In this document: positions 1-8,758 of the stretch, piece after piece
How the letters are laid out: each line of letters begins with the position of its first letter
Numbering within the stretch: the stretch's first letter is position 1
Source of the DNA: Faecalimonas umbilicata
GTDB taxonomy: Bacteria > Bacillota > Clostridia > Lachnospirales > Lachnospiraceae
Assembly: GCF_004346095.1 (NCBI RefSeq)
Contig: NZ_SLZV01000005.1
Span: forward strand, 62,001 to 126,000
Reading direction: 5' to 3'
Length of the DNA stretch: 64,000 nucleotides
The notes under the pieces: model-generated
The model's input: only the letters and a program-made list of their open reading frames with translations
The model's database searches: none
Told to the model about the DNA's origin: nothing
Translations under genes and position numbers: made by a program

Positions 1-430
1 TATGTCTCTGATACTCCTCTTTCAGATCATGCTCTCTTACAACCGTTCCTTCCTCCAGAACATCCGCTCCAGCCATCAGGTTGTGAAGATATGCTAAATT
101 AGCAGTAGCACTGCAAAGTTCCTCCTCATTTCTGACATCACACTCTCTGCCCCCATACCAGCGTTTCAATATATATTTTGTCTGGTCCGGAGCGCTTGTC
201 ACATATTCTCCCTCTTTGTTTGGAACAATCGTATCCACCAGTCCATGCCCTTTTTCCTCGAGCTGGTGACACAGTTTATATAAAAGAGGCACTCGTTTCT
301 CTGAGAAAGTAAGTTCTTTCAGTAAGAGCATGCCTCTGTCTGTATCGCATAAAATGGCACCTCTTGTCTTTCGGGTGCCTTTTACTTCTATATGATACTG
401 TTCCAATACATCTGTTTCAAAATCCTTCAT
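1..430 (-). CDS. CotS-like spore coat protein, N-terminal part (cut by window edge)
   Basis: The visible 143 residues start MKDFETDVLEQYHIEV and run off the left edge, so the C-terminal part is missing. The segment resembles the N-lobe of CotS/YsxE-type spore coat proteins, which have an aminoglycoside-phosphotransferase-like kinase fold: a TRGAILCDTDRG strand pair, then LLLKELTFSEKR with a possible nucleotide-site lysine, then KYILKRWYGGRECDV. Family members are made in the mother cell and sit in the inner coat. The start is supported by AGGGGG 6-7 bases upstream. A sigma-K-like promoter lies about 60 bases upstream. Assignment to the family is fairly firm; whether it has kinase activity cannot be judged. 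Confidence 0.7.
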   Translation of the reverse strand, partial: MKDFETDVLEQYHIEVKGTRKTRGAILCDTDRGMLLLKELTFSEKRVPLLYKLCHQLEEKGHGLVDTIVPNKEGEYVTSAPDQTKYILKRWYGGRECDVRNEEELCSATANLAYLHNLMAGADVLEEGTVVREHDLKEEYQRH

Positions 431-491
431 AACTGCCCCCTATAATCATTTTTCCGCCACTGCCTTTTGCAGTAACTTTGATTTTCTCTCT

Positions 492-517
492 AGCCTATGA
501 TTTTTTGGACAGAAGTA
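492..517 (-). promoter_or_regulatory. Possible sigma-K-type promoter for the CotS-like gene
   Basis: On the minus strand the sequence CATAGGCTA (492-500) matches the sigma-K -10 consensus CATAnnnTA exactly, and an AC (516-517) lies 15 bases upstream, close to the usual -35 AC spacing. It is about 60 bases ahead of the coat-like start codon. Mother-cell late expression would suit a coat gene. The motif is short, so chance is possible. Confidence 0.4.
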
Positions 518-597
518 TGATTCTTTTTCTGAAATTTATGCAACAAATTTTGTGATCGTTTCAATGGCCTCTCTCACCTTGAAAACAGAAACCTCCG

Positions 598-1932
598 CTA
601 AATATCAAATCGATTTTGCACAAACCGAAGCAGATGCTCTTTATTATTGAACTCCGGATATTCAAGTACAATCCGCAGAAGCTCATTTAACACTTCTCCA
701 ATCTGCTTTCCCGGTTTCATACCGATTCCGATCAAGTCCGTTCCGGTCACTGCAAGCTGTTTTAAACTGACACACTCATGGTCTGCCACAATTTCCTCAT
801 AACATTTCTGAAGACCACTTAAATTTTCCAGTTCTTCTTCCCGTCGGTACATGCTGTGCGCCAAAATATCTGCTCTTTTTACGAGAAGATACATAGGAAA
901 CAGTTCCGCACTGATCTTGCTCATTGCCTTTCTGACATTCTTTTTCTCTGCCGGCATCCGGTAATCATGCCAGCGGACAAGTTTTGTCACCTTATGGATC
1001 GTATCATTGTCAAATTTTAACCGGCGAAGGATTTCTTTCGCTTTCTGCTCTCCCCTGATGTCATGTCCTTTAAAATGAGCCGTTCCATCTGCATCCACGG
1101 TCTTCATCTCTGGCTTTGCGACATCATGGAGCAGCATCGTAAGACGCAGCACCTTGTCCGGCGGCACATTGCAGACTGCCTGAACCGTATGCTCACCCAC
1201 ATCGTACCTGTGGTATTTTGTCTCCTGACCGGTCCGCATCATCTCATCAAACTCCGGCAAGATGACTGCGGTGACCCCCAGATGATATGCTTCCCTGATC
1301 AACTCCGGCGAATCTGACACAAGAAGTTTTACCAGCTCTGTCTGAATCCGCTCAGCGCTGATCTTCTCCAACGTCGGGGCAAGTTCTGTCATTGCCTCCT
1401 TCGTCTCTTTTTCCAGAGAAAATCCAAGCTGCGCAGCAAAACGCACTCCGCGCATAATGCGGAGCGCATCTTCTCCAAACCGTTCTCTGGCATTTCCCAC
1501 ACAGCGGATTATCTTTCGCTTCAAATCATCCATTCCGCCAAAAATATCGACGATCCCTTCTGTATCATTGTATGCCATTGCATTGATCGTGAAGTCCCTG
1601 CGGAGCAAATCTTCCCTTAAATTTCTTGTGAAGATCACTTCCGTCGGGTGTCTGCTGTCTTCATATTTCCCGTCAATCCGGTATGTCGTCACCTCAAATC
1701 CTTCTTTTCCGAGAAGGACAGTCACTGTCCCGTGCTCAATCCCGGTATCGACAGTTCTTGCAAATAGTTTCTTTGTCTCATCCGGGGATGCTGAAGTTGT
1801 GATATCCCAGTCTCCCGGCTCTCTTCCAAGCAGCGAATCTCTGACACATCCACCTACCGCATATGCCTCATATCCATGCTCCTGCAATGTCTGTATGATC
1901 GTATTTACTTTTTCCGGCAACTGTATCTTCAT
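598..1932 (-). CDS. cca: CCA tRNA nucleotidyltransferase with HD domain
   Basis: Adds or repairs the 3' CCA of tRNA from CTP and ATP without a template. The 444-residue protein has the class II nucleotidyltransferase signature near the N-terminus: GGCVRD, then GDWDI carrying the metal-binding Asp pair, then RRDFTINAMAY. The RNA-binding helical region follows, and an HD-type phosphohydrolase segment (LLHDVAKPEM ... FKGHD ... VRWHDYR) lies in the C-terminal half, as in many bacterial enzymes of this type. It is 68 bases downstream of proS on the same strand, so the two probably form a tRNA-maturation and charging transcript. Length is normal. Confidence 0.93.
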   Translation of the reverse strand: MKIQLPEKVNTIIQTLQEHGYEAYAVGGCVRDSLLGREPGDWDITTSASPDETKKLFARTVDTGIEHGTVTVLLGKEGFEVTTYRIDGKYEDSRHPTEVIFTRNLREDLLRRDFTINAMAYNDTEGIVDIFGGMDDLKRKIIRCVGNARERFGEDALRIMRGVRFAAQLGFSLEKETKEAMTELAPTLEKISAERIQTELVKLLVSDSPELIREAYHLGVTAVILPEFDEMMRTGQETKYHRYDVGEHTVQAVCNVPPDKVLRLTMLLHDVAKPEMKTVDADGTAHFKGHDIRGEQKAKEILRRLKFDNDTIHKVTKLVRWHDYRMPAEKKNVRKAMSKISAELFPMYLLVKRADILAHSMYRREEELENLSGLQKCYEEIVADHECVSLKQLAVTGTDLIGIGMKPGKQIGEVLNELLRIVLEYPEFNNKEHLLRFVQNRFDI

Positions 1933-2000
1933 GATCTATCCCCCTGACTTCCCATGTACGGTCTAAAGTATTTATCTTCCATACATCGGTACAGTAAAAA

Positions 2001-3440
2001 TTAGTATGCTTTTCCCCAGTAAACCATATGCTTTGCAGGTTTGCCGCAGTGTACACAGGTTCCGGTGATCTCTTCCTGCTCAAATGGGATACAGCGTGAA
2101 GTCACCCCTGCCTCTTCCTTCAGAGCATCCTCACATTCCTGACATCCACACCACATTGCTTTAATAAATCCCGGCTTCTCATCTGCCAGTTTCTTAAACT
2201 CTTCCATGCTGGAAGCAGTATATGTGTGTGCATCTCTATGCTCTCTTGCTCTCTCAAGCATCTCTTTCTGCATAGTATCCAGTACTTCTGCTACCTTCGT
2301 TTCTAACTCTTCGAATGGAACTATGATCTTCTCTCTTGTATCTCTTCTTACAACTACTGCATGTCCTGCCTCAATATCCTTTGGTCCTAATTCAATCCGA
2401 ACCGGAATTCCTCGCATCTCCTGCTCAGAAAATTTCCATCCCGGACTCTTGTCGGAATCATCCACTTTGACACTCAGTCCTGCTTTTTTCAGCACTTCTT
2501 TCACTTCATATGCCTTGTCAAGCACACCGTCCTTTTTCTGTTGGATCGGGATGACCATCACCTGAACCGGTGCGATTCTTGGAGGAAGTACAAGACCACT
2601 GTTGTCTCCGTGCACCATGATGATAGCTCCGATCATACGAGTTGTCATTCCCCAGGATGTCTGGTGTACATACTGTAATTTATTTTCTTTATCTGTATAT
2701 TGAATTCCGAATGCCTTTGCAAATCCATCTCCGAAGTTGTGACTTGTTCCTGACTGAAGTGCCTTTCCATCGTGCATCAAAGACTCGATCGTGTAAGTTG
2801 CCTCTGCCCCTGCAAATTTCTCCTTGTCTGTCTTTCTTCCCTTGATCACCGGGATCGCAAGTACTTCTTCACAGAAATCCGCATAGACATTTAACATCAT
2901 AATTGTTCTTTCTTCTGCCTCTTCTGCTGTCGCGTGTGCTGTGTGACCTTCCTGCCATAAGAATTCTCTGGAACGAAGGAATGGTCTTGTTGTCTTCTCC
3001 CAACGCACAACCGAACACCATTGATTGTACACTTTCGGAAGATCTCTGTGTGACTGGATATCCTTTGCATAAAAATCACAGAATAATGTTTCTGAAGTCG
3101 GTCTCACACAAAGTCTTTCCTGAAGCGGCTCAAGTCCTCCGTGTGTCACCCACGCAACTTCCGGTGCAAACCCTTCCACATGATCCTTTTCTTTCTGCAG
3201 AAGACTCTCCGGAATAAACATCGGAAGGTATACATTCTCTACACCTGTCTCCTTAAATCTGCGGTCCAATTCATGCTGGATATTCTCCCAGATTGCATAT
3301 CCTGCAGGTTTGATCACCATACACCCTTTTACACTTGTGTAATCGATCAGCTCCGCTTTCTTTACCACATCCGTGTACCATTGTGCAAAATCATCTTCCA
3401 TGGAAGTGATCGCTTCTACGAGTTTTTTGTCTTTCGCCAT
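2001..3440 (-). CDS. proS: Prolyl-tRNA synthetase, archaeal/eukaryote-like short type
   Basis: Charges tRNA-Pro with proline. The 479-residue product lacks the editing insertion of the long bacterial ProRS and belongs to the short archaeal-type class. Class II motifs are visible: [12 protein letters not shown], then [20 protein letters not shown], and [17 protein letters not shown]. The C-terminus has a Cys-rich zinc module (CGCQEC ... CVHCGK) and the typical ending VYWGKAY. Start at 3440 ([10 protein letters not shown]) was chosen because AGGAG lies at good spacing; the frame is open further upstream, but that stretch is the T-box leader. A T-box leader and a strong promoter precede it. Confidence 0.95.
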   Translation of the reverse strand: MAKDKKLVEAITSMEDDFAQWYTDVVKKAELIDYTSVKGCMVIKPAGYAIWENIQHELDRRFKETGVENVYLPMFIPESLLQKEKDHVEGFAPEVAWVTHGGLEPLQERLCVRPTSETLFCDFYAKDIQSHRDLPKVYNQWCSVVRWEKTTRPFLRSREFLWQEGHTAHATAEEAEERTIMMLNVYADFCEEVLAIPVIKGRKTDKEKFAGAEATYTIESLMHDGKALQSGTSHNFGDGFAKAFGIQYTDKENKLQYVHQTSWGMTTRMIGAIIMVHGDNSGLVLPPRIAPVQVMVIPIQQKKDGVLDKAYEVKEVLKKAGLSVKVDDSDKSPGWKFSEQEMRGIPVRIELGPKDIEAGHAVVVRRDTREKIIVPFEELETKVAEVLDTMQKEMLERAREHRDAHTYTASSMEEFKKLADEKPGFIKAMWCGCQECEDALKEEAGVTSRCIPFEQEEITGTCVHCGKPAKHMVYWGKAY

Positions 3441-3547
3441 ACTTTTCTTCTCCTTTTCTTTGTTCCATGCAAAGCACATCCCACTAATAGACTGCGCTCT
3501 TTTTTCGTGCATGGATCTTTGCTTTTCTATATATTTGATCGGGAATG

Positions 3548-3805
3548 AAAAAAAGAGCCTTTCAATCCCTCTGCAAGGGACCGAAATGCTCGGCGGTACC
3601 ACCCTTATTAATCATAACCGGCTCCGGCTACTGCCATCTCCAGCTAAAATTCTCTCTGTCCTCTTTAACGCAGATGTACGCTGTGCTTTCACACAGAAGC
3701 TCCAAGGCAGGTTCAATACATCTTCTGCAAGAATCTCTCACCATCCGATTCTCTCTCTGTGGCATATCCTATATTTACTAATCCTCTTCCTCGCTCTTGT
3801 TTCGT
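3548..3805 (-). promoter_or_regulatory. T-box leader of proS
   Basis: The minus strand carries the conserved T-box AAGGGTGGTACCGC (3593-3607 region), which binds the CCA end of uncharged tRNA. It is followed by a terminator hairpin at 3555-3591 with nested pairs (GAGC/GCTC, TTTC/GAAA, TCCCT/AGGGA) and a run of seven U (3548-3554). A GGTGAGAG element of stem I is visible upstream. A CCT triplet in GAACCTGCC is a plausible proline specifier. Uncharged tRNA-Pro should favour readthrough into proS. Confidence 0.9.
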
Positions 3806-3811
3806 AAGCTC

Positions 3812-3840
3812 ATTTTAAGAGAATTTCCTCCCTTTGTCAA
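3812..3840 (-). promoter_or_regulatory. Promoter of proS
   Basis: Perfect -35 TTGACA (3835-3840), 17-base spacer, -10 TAAAAT (3812-3817) on the minus strand. Predicted start of transcription is near 3805, at the head of the T-box leader. The -35 box overlaps the 3' end of the neighbouring permease gene. Confidence 0.85.
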
Positions 3841-4910
3841 GAAGTCCCTTCTCCTTTTTGCAGTAGCTCCCGGACGATCTCTTTCCCCGCAAGATATCCG
3901 AAAGGACCTGTGATCACACCACTTACACCAAACAGACGAATTCCCACATAGACCGTGACAAGTACCATAATCGCAGGGAGTCCCAAATGCTCCCCAATCA
4001 GCTTCGGCTCTAAAAATTCTCTCGTCAGATTGCAGATCACAGACAATCCCGCATAAACTGCTGCAAACAAAAAGCGTCCTTGAAATGCCTGCACAATTGC
4101 AAGTGGATATAATACAACTGCCGTTCCAAGTACCGGCAGCGCGTCAAGAAACCCGATCAATACTCCTAACAGCAATGCATACGGATTTTTCAAAAGCAGA
4201 AACGTCACCGTACAGAGTGCCGCGATCACAGACATAATGATCAGCTGTGCTTTCAGAAACATTCCTCCCATATGAAAAATCCGTTTCAAAATCTTCACAA
4301 AATGTCTGTACCCAATACTATGTGATGCTTTCTCTTTCAGCTTGTCAAAATCATTGACGAGCAGAATGATCGACACAAAAATAATAATCCCAACCCCTGC
4401 CACTTCGATGATCGTTCTGACATACCCCCATGAATTTGCCATCAGTTTCGGTACAAACTGCCTTTCGATATTTTCTGCAATGGTTGCCATCCGTGTCACA
4501 AAAAGTGACTCCAGTTCTCCCGCCTCCATTCCGAAAACTCCGCTCATGCTCCGACAACATTGATCTAAAAACAGCTCCATCTTTCCGGCATAAAATCCAT
4601 AGTGTTCAATAAAGTAACAGAACTGCTGTACGAGTGTGCTCCCAAGAAACCACAATGCTGTGCCTACCACACCTAAGATGATCAAAAGCAGACCCCCGGC
4701 AACAGCTCCCTGATTCAGCTTTGTATGTGCATGGATGTTCCTGACAAGCGGTCTTAACAGATATGCTACCAGAAATGCACAGAAAAAGGGGAGCACAAGT
4801 GGCAGTATATACTTGATTCCAATATACATGCCCCCTGTGACTCCCACAACAACTATCACTGTCTTCCACTGTTCTCTCTGCATTCCCATCACCAGCCCCG
4901 TCTTTTCCAC
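3837..4910 (-). CDS. AI-2E family permease, YtvI-like
   Basis: Polytopic membrane protein of 357 residues in the AI-2E/PerM family. Hydrophobic helices include VIVVVGVTGGMYIGIKYIL and LVLPFFCAFLVAYLLRPLV at the N-terminus and a C-terminal group with LLLGVLIGFLDALPVLGTAV. The family-typical order is two or three N-terminal helices, a soluble amphipathic stretch, then about five helices. Length and layout fit the YtvI sporulation membrane proteins of Firmicutes, but substrate and role are not known from sequence. The start codon is GTG at 4910, with AGGA five bases upstream; an ATG nine codons in is an alternative. Confidence 0.75.
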   Translation of the reverse strand: MEKTGLVMGMQREQWKTVIVVVGVTGGMYIGIKYILPLVLPFFCAFLVAYLLRPLVRNIHAHTKLNQGAVAGGLLLIILGVVGTALWFLGSTLVQQFCYFIEHYGFYAGKMELFLDQCCRSMSGVFGMEAGELESLFVTRMATIAENIERQFVPKLMANSWGYVRTIIEVAGVGIIIFVSIILLVNDFDKLKEKASHSIGYRHFVKILKRIFHMGGMFLKAQLIIMSVIAALCTVTFLLLKNPYALLLGVLIGFLDALPVLGTAVVLYPLAIVQAFQGRFLFAAVYAGLSVICNLTREFLEPKLIGEHLGLPAIMVLVTVYVGIRLFGVSGVITGPFGYLAGKEIVRELLQKGEGTS

Positions 4911-4984
4911 GCATGTCCTGAACAGTCAGCGACACACGGTAGTGATGTTAGTATTGCCGTCCCATCGTCCTTTATACAACTTTT

Positions 4985-5668
4985 TTAAATTTTTGAAGCA
5001 AAAAACAAATCAAACCCCGCTACTTGCGGCTGTATCTCAAACTGCATCTGCTTTTTTGTCTTTGGATGCACAAAAGTAAGACTGCTTGCACACAGAGCAA
5101 TCTGCCCTCTTGCTTTTTCCTCTCCTCCGTATTTTACATCTCCGAGAATCGGACATCCCATCCCCGACATCTGCACACGGATCTGATGATGTCTTCCTGT
5201 GTCCAGATGAATGTTTGCCAGTGCCTTTCCCTCTGCCTCCCCTTGTATTTTATAGGAAAGCCTTGCTTCTTTCGCCCCGGCATCCGACTTTCTGCAAATT
5301 TTTGACAGATTTGTCCTGCCATCCTTGACAAGGTAATCTGTCAGCTGTCCTTGCGCCTTCTCTGGAACCTTGCACAGTACTGCCTGATAATATTTTCCAA
5401 AACCACCTGCCTGAAGCTGACGGTTCAGCTCTTTTGCAGCCTGCGGCGTCTTCGCAAATACGACAATCCCCTCCACCGGCTGATCCAGACGATGAATCAC
5501 CCCAAGATATGGTTCTTCTTTTCCCCCTTCCTGTTGGTATCTATAGTTTTTCAGCAGACTGACCATATCTTTTGTCTGAATCTGCTTCGTCTGTACCGGA
5601 ACACCTGCCGGCTTTCTGCACACAATAAGATCTCTGTCTTCATATAAAATATAACTCTGAATTTCCAC
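4985..5668 (-). CDS. RluA-family RNA pseudouridine synthase
   Basis: Converts uridine to pseudouridine in rRNA or tRNA. The 227-residue protein has the catalytic-Asp motif HRLDQPVEG, preceded by VCRKPAGVPVQT and followed by the family strands YYQAVLC and TGRHHQIRVQMS, with a typical end motif HPKTKKQM. It has no S4 domain, which points to the short RluA/YlyB-like subgroup; the target nucleotide cannot be read from sequence. Start codon is GTG, with AAAGG upstream. Its own promoter lies at 5746-5775. Confidence 0.85.
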   Translation of the reverse strand: MEIQSYILYEDRDLIVCRKPAGVPVQTKQIQTKDMVSLLKNYRYQQEGGKEEPYLGVIHRLDQPVEGIVVFAKTPQAAKELNRQLQAGGFGKYYQAVLCKVPEKAQGQLTDYLVKDGRTNLSKICRKSDAGAKEARLSYKIQGEAEGKALANIHLDTGRHHQIRVQMSGMGCPILGDVKYGGEEKARGQIALCASSLTFVHPKTKKQMQFEIQPQVAGFDLFFASKI

Positions 5669-5745
5669 GTTTTTCTGCCTTTCTTGATCTATAGCCTTAC
5701 AGCTTTGCTGTTTTTTATCCCTGCTCTTGTCAAAGAGCCAAAGTT

Positions 5746-5775
5746 ATTTTACCCCATTCCTTGACAAAGAGTCAA
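5746..5775 (-). promoter_or_regulatory. Promoter of the RluA-family gene
   Basis: Minus strand -35 TTGACT (5770-5775), 18-base spacer, -10 TAAAAT (5746-5751). The early transcript then holds the palindrome GCTCTT-TGAC-AAGAGC and a second small hairpin ACAGC-AAA-GCTGT. The -35 box abuts the U-tract of the spoVG terminator. Confidence 0.65.
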
Positions 5776-5819
5776 AAAAACCGCCGCAAAAATGTCATCT
5801 CAATCCATCTCTGCGGCGA
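5774..5819 (-). terminator. Rho-independent terminator after spoVG
   Basis: Minus strand hairpin with arms CGCCGCAGA and TTTGCGGCG followed by seven U (5774-5780). It closes the glgC-glgD-spoVG transcript. Confidence 0.85.
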
Positions 5820-5847
5820 TCTCAATGCTTTTAATTCATCGCGTTCT

Positions 5848-6126
5848 CTACGCTTCCTCTACATCTCCCTCAAGAAGTGCCTGTTCATAGCGCTCCAAAA
5901 TCGTTCTCTGAATCCTCTCTCTCGTATTTGAGTTGATCGGATGTGCGATATCACGGTATTCTCCATCAATTGCTTTCTTACTTGGCATTGCGATGAAGAG
6001 TCCCTTCTCTCCTTCGATTACCTTAATATCATGTACTACGAATTCGTCGTCCATTGTAATTGATACTACTGCCTTTAATTTTCCTTCTTTTGCTACTTTA
6101 CGCACTCGTACATCTGTAATCTGCAT
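5848..6126 (-). CDS. spoVG: Septation / RNA-binding regulator SpoVG
   Basis: Small (92-residue) regulator known in Firmicutes to affect sporulation septation and virulence or cell-wall genes, with nucleic-acid binding shown in several species. The sequence starts [20 protein letters not shown] and carries the family hallmarks [19 protein letters not shown] and [14 protein letters not shown]. The ATG at 6126 was chosen because AAAGGGG lies eight bases upstream; a GTG six codons earlier is inside that ribosome site. It lies 23 bases after glgD, so it is likely read in the glgCD transcript. The usual partners glmU/prs are not next to it here. Confidence 0.95.
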   Translation of the reverse strand: MQITDVRVRKVAKEGKLKAVVSITMDDEFVVHDIKVIEGEKGLFIAMPSKKAIDGEYRDIAHPINSNTRERIQRTILERYEQALLEGDVEEA

Positions 6127-6149
6127 ACTTTTGTCCCCTTTCACCGCTT

Positions 6150-7268
6150 CTACATCGCGTATCTCTCATTTTTCTCTACAACTACTTTTATTCCATCTTC
6201 TCCTACATGGCGAGTGTTCGCACGAATTGTATCTCTACTCTCTACGATACAATTTTCAATATAGGTATTATCTCCTAAATAAACATCATTCAAGATGATG
6301 GAATTCTTAATTACACAATTATTCCCTACAAATACTTTCTTAAATAATACTGAATTTTCCACAGTACCATTGACGATACATCCACTTGCAATCAAACTGT
6401 TCTTTACGCATGCACCCGGATTATATTTTGCCGGTGGAAGATCGCTCACTTTTGAATAAACATTCGGATATTCCTTAAAGAAATATTTTCTCACTTCTTG
6501 CTTCAGGAAATCCATATTTGTTCTGTAATAATCATTAACTGTAGCAATATTACTCCAGTAATTGCTAATCTTATATCCATAAATTTTCTTTACATTCTTA
6601 TACCGGATCAGAATGTCCTGCACAAAGTCAAATCTTCCCTCTTCTGCACATCGCTCAATCAGATCGATCAGCTGTCTTCTTCTGATGACATAAATTCCTG
6701 TTGAGATGATATTAGATCTGCTCAGTACCGGCTTCTCCTCAAACTCCTCAATCCTGCAGGAATCATTCATCTTAACCGTTCCGTAACGGCTGACATCTGC
6801 ATCCTCATCCATCTCTTTGCAGACAACGGTAATATCTGCTTTTTTGGCAATATGATATTCGAGCACTTTATTATAATCCAGCTTGTACACTGCATCTCCA
6901 GATGTAATGATCACATATGGCTCATGGCATTTCTTAAGAAAGTCAAGATTCTGATAAATCGCATCCGCAGTTCCTCTGTACCAGTATCCATTCTCCATTG
7001 TAATCGTCGGTGTAAATACATACAGACCACCTTGTTTTCTTCCAAAGTCCCACCATTTGGAAGAATTCAGATGTTCATTCAATGATCTGGCATTGTACTG
7101 TGTCAGCACCGCGACTTTCTGAATATGTGAGTTTGACATATTGCTAAGTGCAAAGTCAATGCTCCTGTAACTTCCTGCTACCGGCATCGCTGCCACTGCA
7201 CGTCTATGTGTCAGTTCCCGCATCCTGCTGCTATTTCCACCCGCTAAAATAATTCCTACTGCTTTCAT
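6150..7268 (-). CDS. glgD: Glucose-1-phosphate adenylyltransferase subunit GlgD
   Basis: Second subunit of the ADP-glucose pyrophosphorylase that makes ADP-glucose for glycogen. The 372-residue protein has an N-terminal nucleotidyltransferase fold ([38 protein letters not shown]) and a C-terminal left-handed beta-helix ([22 protein letters not shown]). In GlgD the PAVPFGG-type substrate loop is altered (here AVAAMPVAG), which in related two-subunit enzymes marks a subunit that is weakly active but boosts GlgC. It starts two bases after glgC. Confidence 0.93.
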   Translation of the reverse strand: MKAVGIILAGGNSSRMRELTHRRAVAAMPVAGSYRSIDFALSNMSNSHIQKVAVLTQYNARSLNEHLNSSKWWDFGRKQGGLYVFTPTITMENGYWYRGTADAIYQNLDFLKKCHEPYVIITSGDAVYKLDYNKVLEYHIAKKADITVVCKEMDEDADVSRYGTVKMNDSCRIEEFEEKPVLSRSNIISTGIYVIRRRQLIDLIERCAEEGRFDFVQDILIRYKNVKKIYGYKISNYWSNIATVNDYYRTNMDFLKQEVRKYFFKEYPNVYSKVSDLPPAKYNPGACVKNSLIASGCIVNGTVENSVLFKKVFVGNNCVIKNSIILNDVYLGDNTYIENCIVESRDTIRANTRHVGEDGIKVVVEKNERYAM

Positions 7269-7270
7269 CC

Positions 7271-8539
7271 CTATTCACCTACCTTAATTAATGTTTCACC
7301 ACTTGCAAGCTCTCCGTTTATGTAATCCTCTTTTGATGTAACACCACTAATGGCGGTATTCTTGCCGATCTGTACATCGGATGGGATCACAGAATCTTCC
7401 CCAATGGTCACAAGTCCAAATCCATAGATATCCGGTCTCATCTTATTCGGTGTATCGCTTCCCGTTCCAAGTGTGACGTTATCTCCAATCTGTACATTCT
7501 CCGCAATGATCGCTTTGTCAATCACACAGTGATCTCCGATCACAGCATCCTTCATGATAATGGAGTCTCTCACAACGCTTCCTTTTCCAATCGTTACACC
7601 AGAACTAATGACAGAACTGTGGACTTCTCCATAGATATCACAACCATTTCCAATAATGCTCTTCTCCACAGCAGACTGATCTGAAATATAATGCGGCGGT
7701 AAAATACCACTGTTTGTATAAATTTTCCAATATTCCTCATATAAATTAAATTCCGGAATAATATCTATTAATTCCATATTTGCTTCCCAGTAAGATCCCA
7801 GTGTTCCGACATCTTTCCAGTAGCCATTGTACTCATATGCAAATAATCTTTGTTTCTTTTCATGACAATAAGGAATAATATGCTTTCCAAAATCACATGC
7901 CGGCTGTTCCGATAAAGCCTTGAGTGCTTCCTTTAATACCGGCCAGCTAAATATGTAGATACCCATAGAAGCCAGATTACTTCTCGGCTGTGCCGGCTTC
8001 TCTTCAAACTCCTGGATCCGGTTCTCTTCATCTGTAATGACAATACCAAACCTACTTGCCTCCTCCAGAGGTACCGGCATCGTAGCAATCGTGACGTCTG
8101 CATGATTCTCTTTATGGAAATCCAGCATCACTTCATAATCCATCTTATAAATATGATCCCCGGAAAGAATCAGTACATAATCCGGATTATACATCTCCAT
8201 ATAGTTCATATTCTGATAAATAGCGTTCGCCGTACCGGTATACCACTCACTGCTTGTGCTTTTCTCATACGGCGGAAGCACTGTAACTCCTCCAACATTA
8301 CGGTCCAAATCCCACGGAATCCCGATTCCAATATGTGTATTCAGGCGTAATGGCTGATACTGCGTCAATACACCGACAGTATCGATTCCTGAATTAATAC
8401 AGTTACTTAATGGAAAGTCTATGATTCTGTATTTCCCCCCGAATGCAACTGCCGGTTTTGCTACTTTTGATGTAAGAACACCTAATCTGCTGCCTTGTCC
8501 ACCTGCCAACAACATTGCAATCATTTCTTTTTTTATCAT
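7271..8539 (-). CDS. glgC: Glucose-1-phosphate adenylyltransferase, catalytic subunit GlgC
   Basis: Makes ADP-glucose from ATP and glucose-1-phosphate, the committed step of bacterial glycogen synthesis. The 422-residue protein starts [20 protein letters not shown] and keeps the pyrophosphorylase loop ([15 protein letters not shown]), the substrate strand [12 protein letters not shown] and the glucose-1-phosphate region [15 protein letters not shown] hexapeptide-repeat beta-helix forms the C-terminus ([20 protein letters not shown]). First gene of the glgC-glgD-spoVG operon, with AGGAG and its own promoter. No branching enzyme, synthase or phosphorylase gene is in the window. Confidence 0.95.
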   Translation of the reverse strand: MIKKEMIAMLLAGGQGSRLGVLTSKVAKPAVAFGGKYRIIDFPLSNCINSGIDTVGVLTQYQPLRLNTHIGIGIPWDLDRNVGGVTVLPPYEKSTSSEWYTGTANAIYQNMNYMEMYNPDYVLILSGDHIYKMDYEVMLDFHKENHADVTIATMPVPLEEASRFGIVITDEENRIQEFEEKPAQPRSNLASMGIYIFSWPVLKEALKALSEQPACDFGKHIIPYCHEKKQRLFAYEYNGYWKDVGTLGSYWEANMELIDIIPEFNLYEEYWKIYTNSGILPPHYISDQSAVEKSIIGNGCDIYGEVHSSVISSGVTIGKGSVVRDSIIMKDAVIGDHCVIDKAIIAENVQIGDNVTLGTGSDTPNKMRPDIYGFGLVTIGEDSVIPSDVQIGKNTAISGVTSKEDYINGELASGETLIKVGE

Positions 8540-8572
8540 GTCGTCACTCCTTCTAAGTAATTTAATAGTTGT

Positions 8573-8578
8573 ATTATA
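8573..8578 (-). promoter_or_regulatory. Extended -10 promoter of glgC-glgD-spoVG
   Basis: Minus strand TGCTATAAT gives a perfect -10 with the TGn extension; the -35 region (TTCATT, 17 bases upstream) is weak. It faces the divergent murC promoter about 90 bases away across a very AT-rich spacer. Confidence 0.7.
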
Positions 8579-8666
8579 GCATAAAAAGGTAATAAAATGA
8601 ATGTTTTTTACATAAATAATTGTTTTTTTTAAAACTTTTTATGTATATTTTACAAAAAATTATAGT

Positions 8667-8695
8667 TTGGCTTTTTTTCCATATACCGTTATAAT
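8667..8695 (+). promoter_or_regulatory. Promoter of murC
   Basis: -35 TTGGCT (8667-8672), 17-base spacer, perfect -10 TATAAT (8690-8695). About 60 bases of leader precede the murC start. Confidence 0.75.
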
Positions 8696-8758
8696 ATAAT
8701 GAAAGTGCGTAAAATATTACTATTAATTTAAATTTTTCTATGAACAGGGAGTGTATTT

